This document shows, piece after piece, positions 63,732 through 64,000 of a stretch of DNA of 64,000 nucleotides. Positions within the stretch are counted from its first letter, which is position 1. The number at the start of each line of letters is the position of its first letter. The notes beneath the pieces are model-generated. The model had not been told where the DNA came from and made no database searches. It saw only the letters and a program-made list of their open reading frames with translations. The stretch comes from Rana temporaria (lineage: Eukaryota; Chordata; Amphibia; Anura; Ranidae): contig NC_053499.1 of the NCBI RefSeq assembly GCF_905171775.1, positions 80,754,315 through 80,818,314 of the forward strand, given 5' to 3'. A program made the position numbers and the translations under genes.

Positions 63732-64000
63732 TTCCCAGTTACAATACAATTACTTGTAGGAAGTTTAAGAAGTTACTTACAGTTTTAGAAGACTCCTGTC
63801 TTAACTCTTGTTTTAAACTCCTGGTTTTTAACTCATCACTTGTATTCAAAAATCCCACTTCTGATCAGAAATTCCACAGATCTACTCTTAGCAAGGAGCC
63901 AGCTCTTATGGAGTTTTTACAGACACTTATATACTCACCTGTTACCAATTAAACACTCCCCTTAATTAGCAGAAAGAAAAAAAAGAAATCTGTTTAAAAA

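Larger units (their letters stand above)
59491..64000 (-). mobile_element. CR1-clade LINE, both ORFs intact, 5' end at or beyond window end
   Basis: Minus strand. ORF1 (63731-62745) encodes a zinc-finger/esterase protein and ORF2 (62679-59749) an endonuclease/RT. The 3' end follows ORF2 and closes with the short repeat ACTATGTAACTATGTAATTA, a typical microsatellite-like tail of this group in place of poly(A). There is no visible stop or frameshift in either ORF. It is inserted in the T-rich tract of LINE-2. About 270 bp upstream of ORF1 are in the window, and the 5' end was not identified. Confidence 0.9.

Noticed and set aside
1..64000. Endogenous retrovirus or other viral genes
   Set aside because: I looked for retroviral gag/pol/env-type frames and LTR pairs with primer-binding sites and saw none; all RT sequence here is Penelope-, L1- or CR1-like.

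Overview
This is non-coding, transposon-dense nuclear DNA of a vertebrate, most likely an anuran amphibian and probably a ranid-type frog. The call rests on the mix of repeat families: a Penelope-like retroelement, piggyBac elements with TTAACCACTT ends, PIF/Harbinger elements and MITEs, several BED-finger hAT elements, L1/Tx1-like LINEs, a complete CR1 LINE with an esterase ORF1, and Tc1. The species is inferred, not shown. I see no ordinary host gene with confidence. The one candidate is a four-exon Myb/SANT-like gene at 40905-47121, which may itself belong to a transposon. Several long open frames begin at non-ATG codons, and I chose starts by family comparison.

Layout. 1-1520: decayed Penelope-like RT plus GIY-YIG nuclease. 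1521-3400: AT-rich DNA, microsatellites, and a Penelope-type terminal region with a hammerhead-ribozyme-like fold. 3457-3893: long-TIR MITE. 4631-5977: two stacked TTAA-type non-autonomous elements, cut by a Harbinger MITE (5978-6722). 7023-12759: a full-length piggyBac element whose transposase is broken by frameshifts and stops but keeps all three catalytic Asp positions; a second Harbinger MITE sits inside it. 12926-13192: interstitial telomere-like repeats in both orientations. 13298-14042: hAT fragment and two U2 snRNA-like segments. 14209-14741: TTAA MITE.

15304-35977 is a nest. A minus-strand hAT (hAT-1) is split by an L1-like LINE with a perfect 17-bp target duplication (16621-20031), and its 5' end is cut by a second hAT (hAT-2) at 21233. 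hAT-2 has its promoter at 21360-21510 and its transposase at 30859-34129. The two were pushed apart by Harbinger A (21596-29140), which was itself hit by Harbinger B (21713-25527), plus two MITEs. Harbinger B encodes an unbroken spliced HARBI1-type transposase and an unbroken spliced Myb-like partner on the opposite strand, so it looks autonomous and young. Harbinger A carries decayed copies of the same two genes. hAT-2 is followed by a 5'-truncated L1-like fragment and then by hAT-3 (35978-39982).

At 39983 a further hAT-like end (TAGTGTTGAGC) begins. It is followed by a tandem array carrying six inverted CCAAT boxes, an NRF1-like palindrome, and the Myb/SANT-like gene. The introns of that gene hold a tRNA-derived SINE, a Tc1 element and a TTAA MITE. 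47635-55529 is a roughly 7.9-kb head-to-tail array of a 1.15-1.46-kb unit that I do not recognise. 57019-58549 is an L1-like ORF1 whose ORF2 is absent from the window. 59491-64000 is a minus-strand CR1 with intact ORF1 and ORF2.

The genes do not form a pathway. Each cluster serves the mobility of its own element, and nesting order plus state of decay gives a relative chronology.
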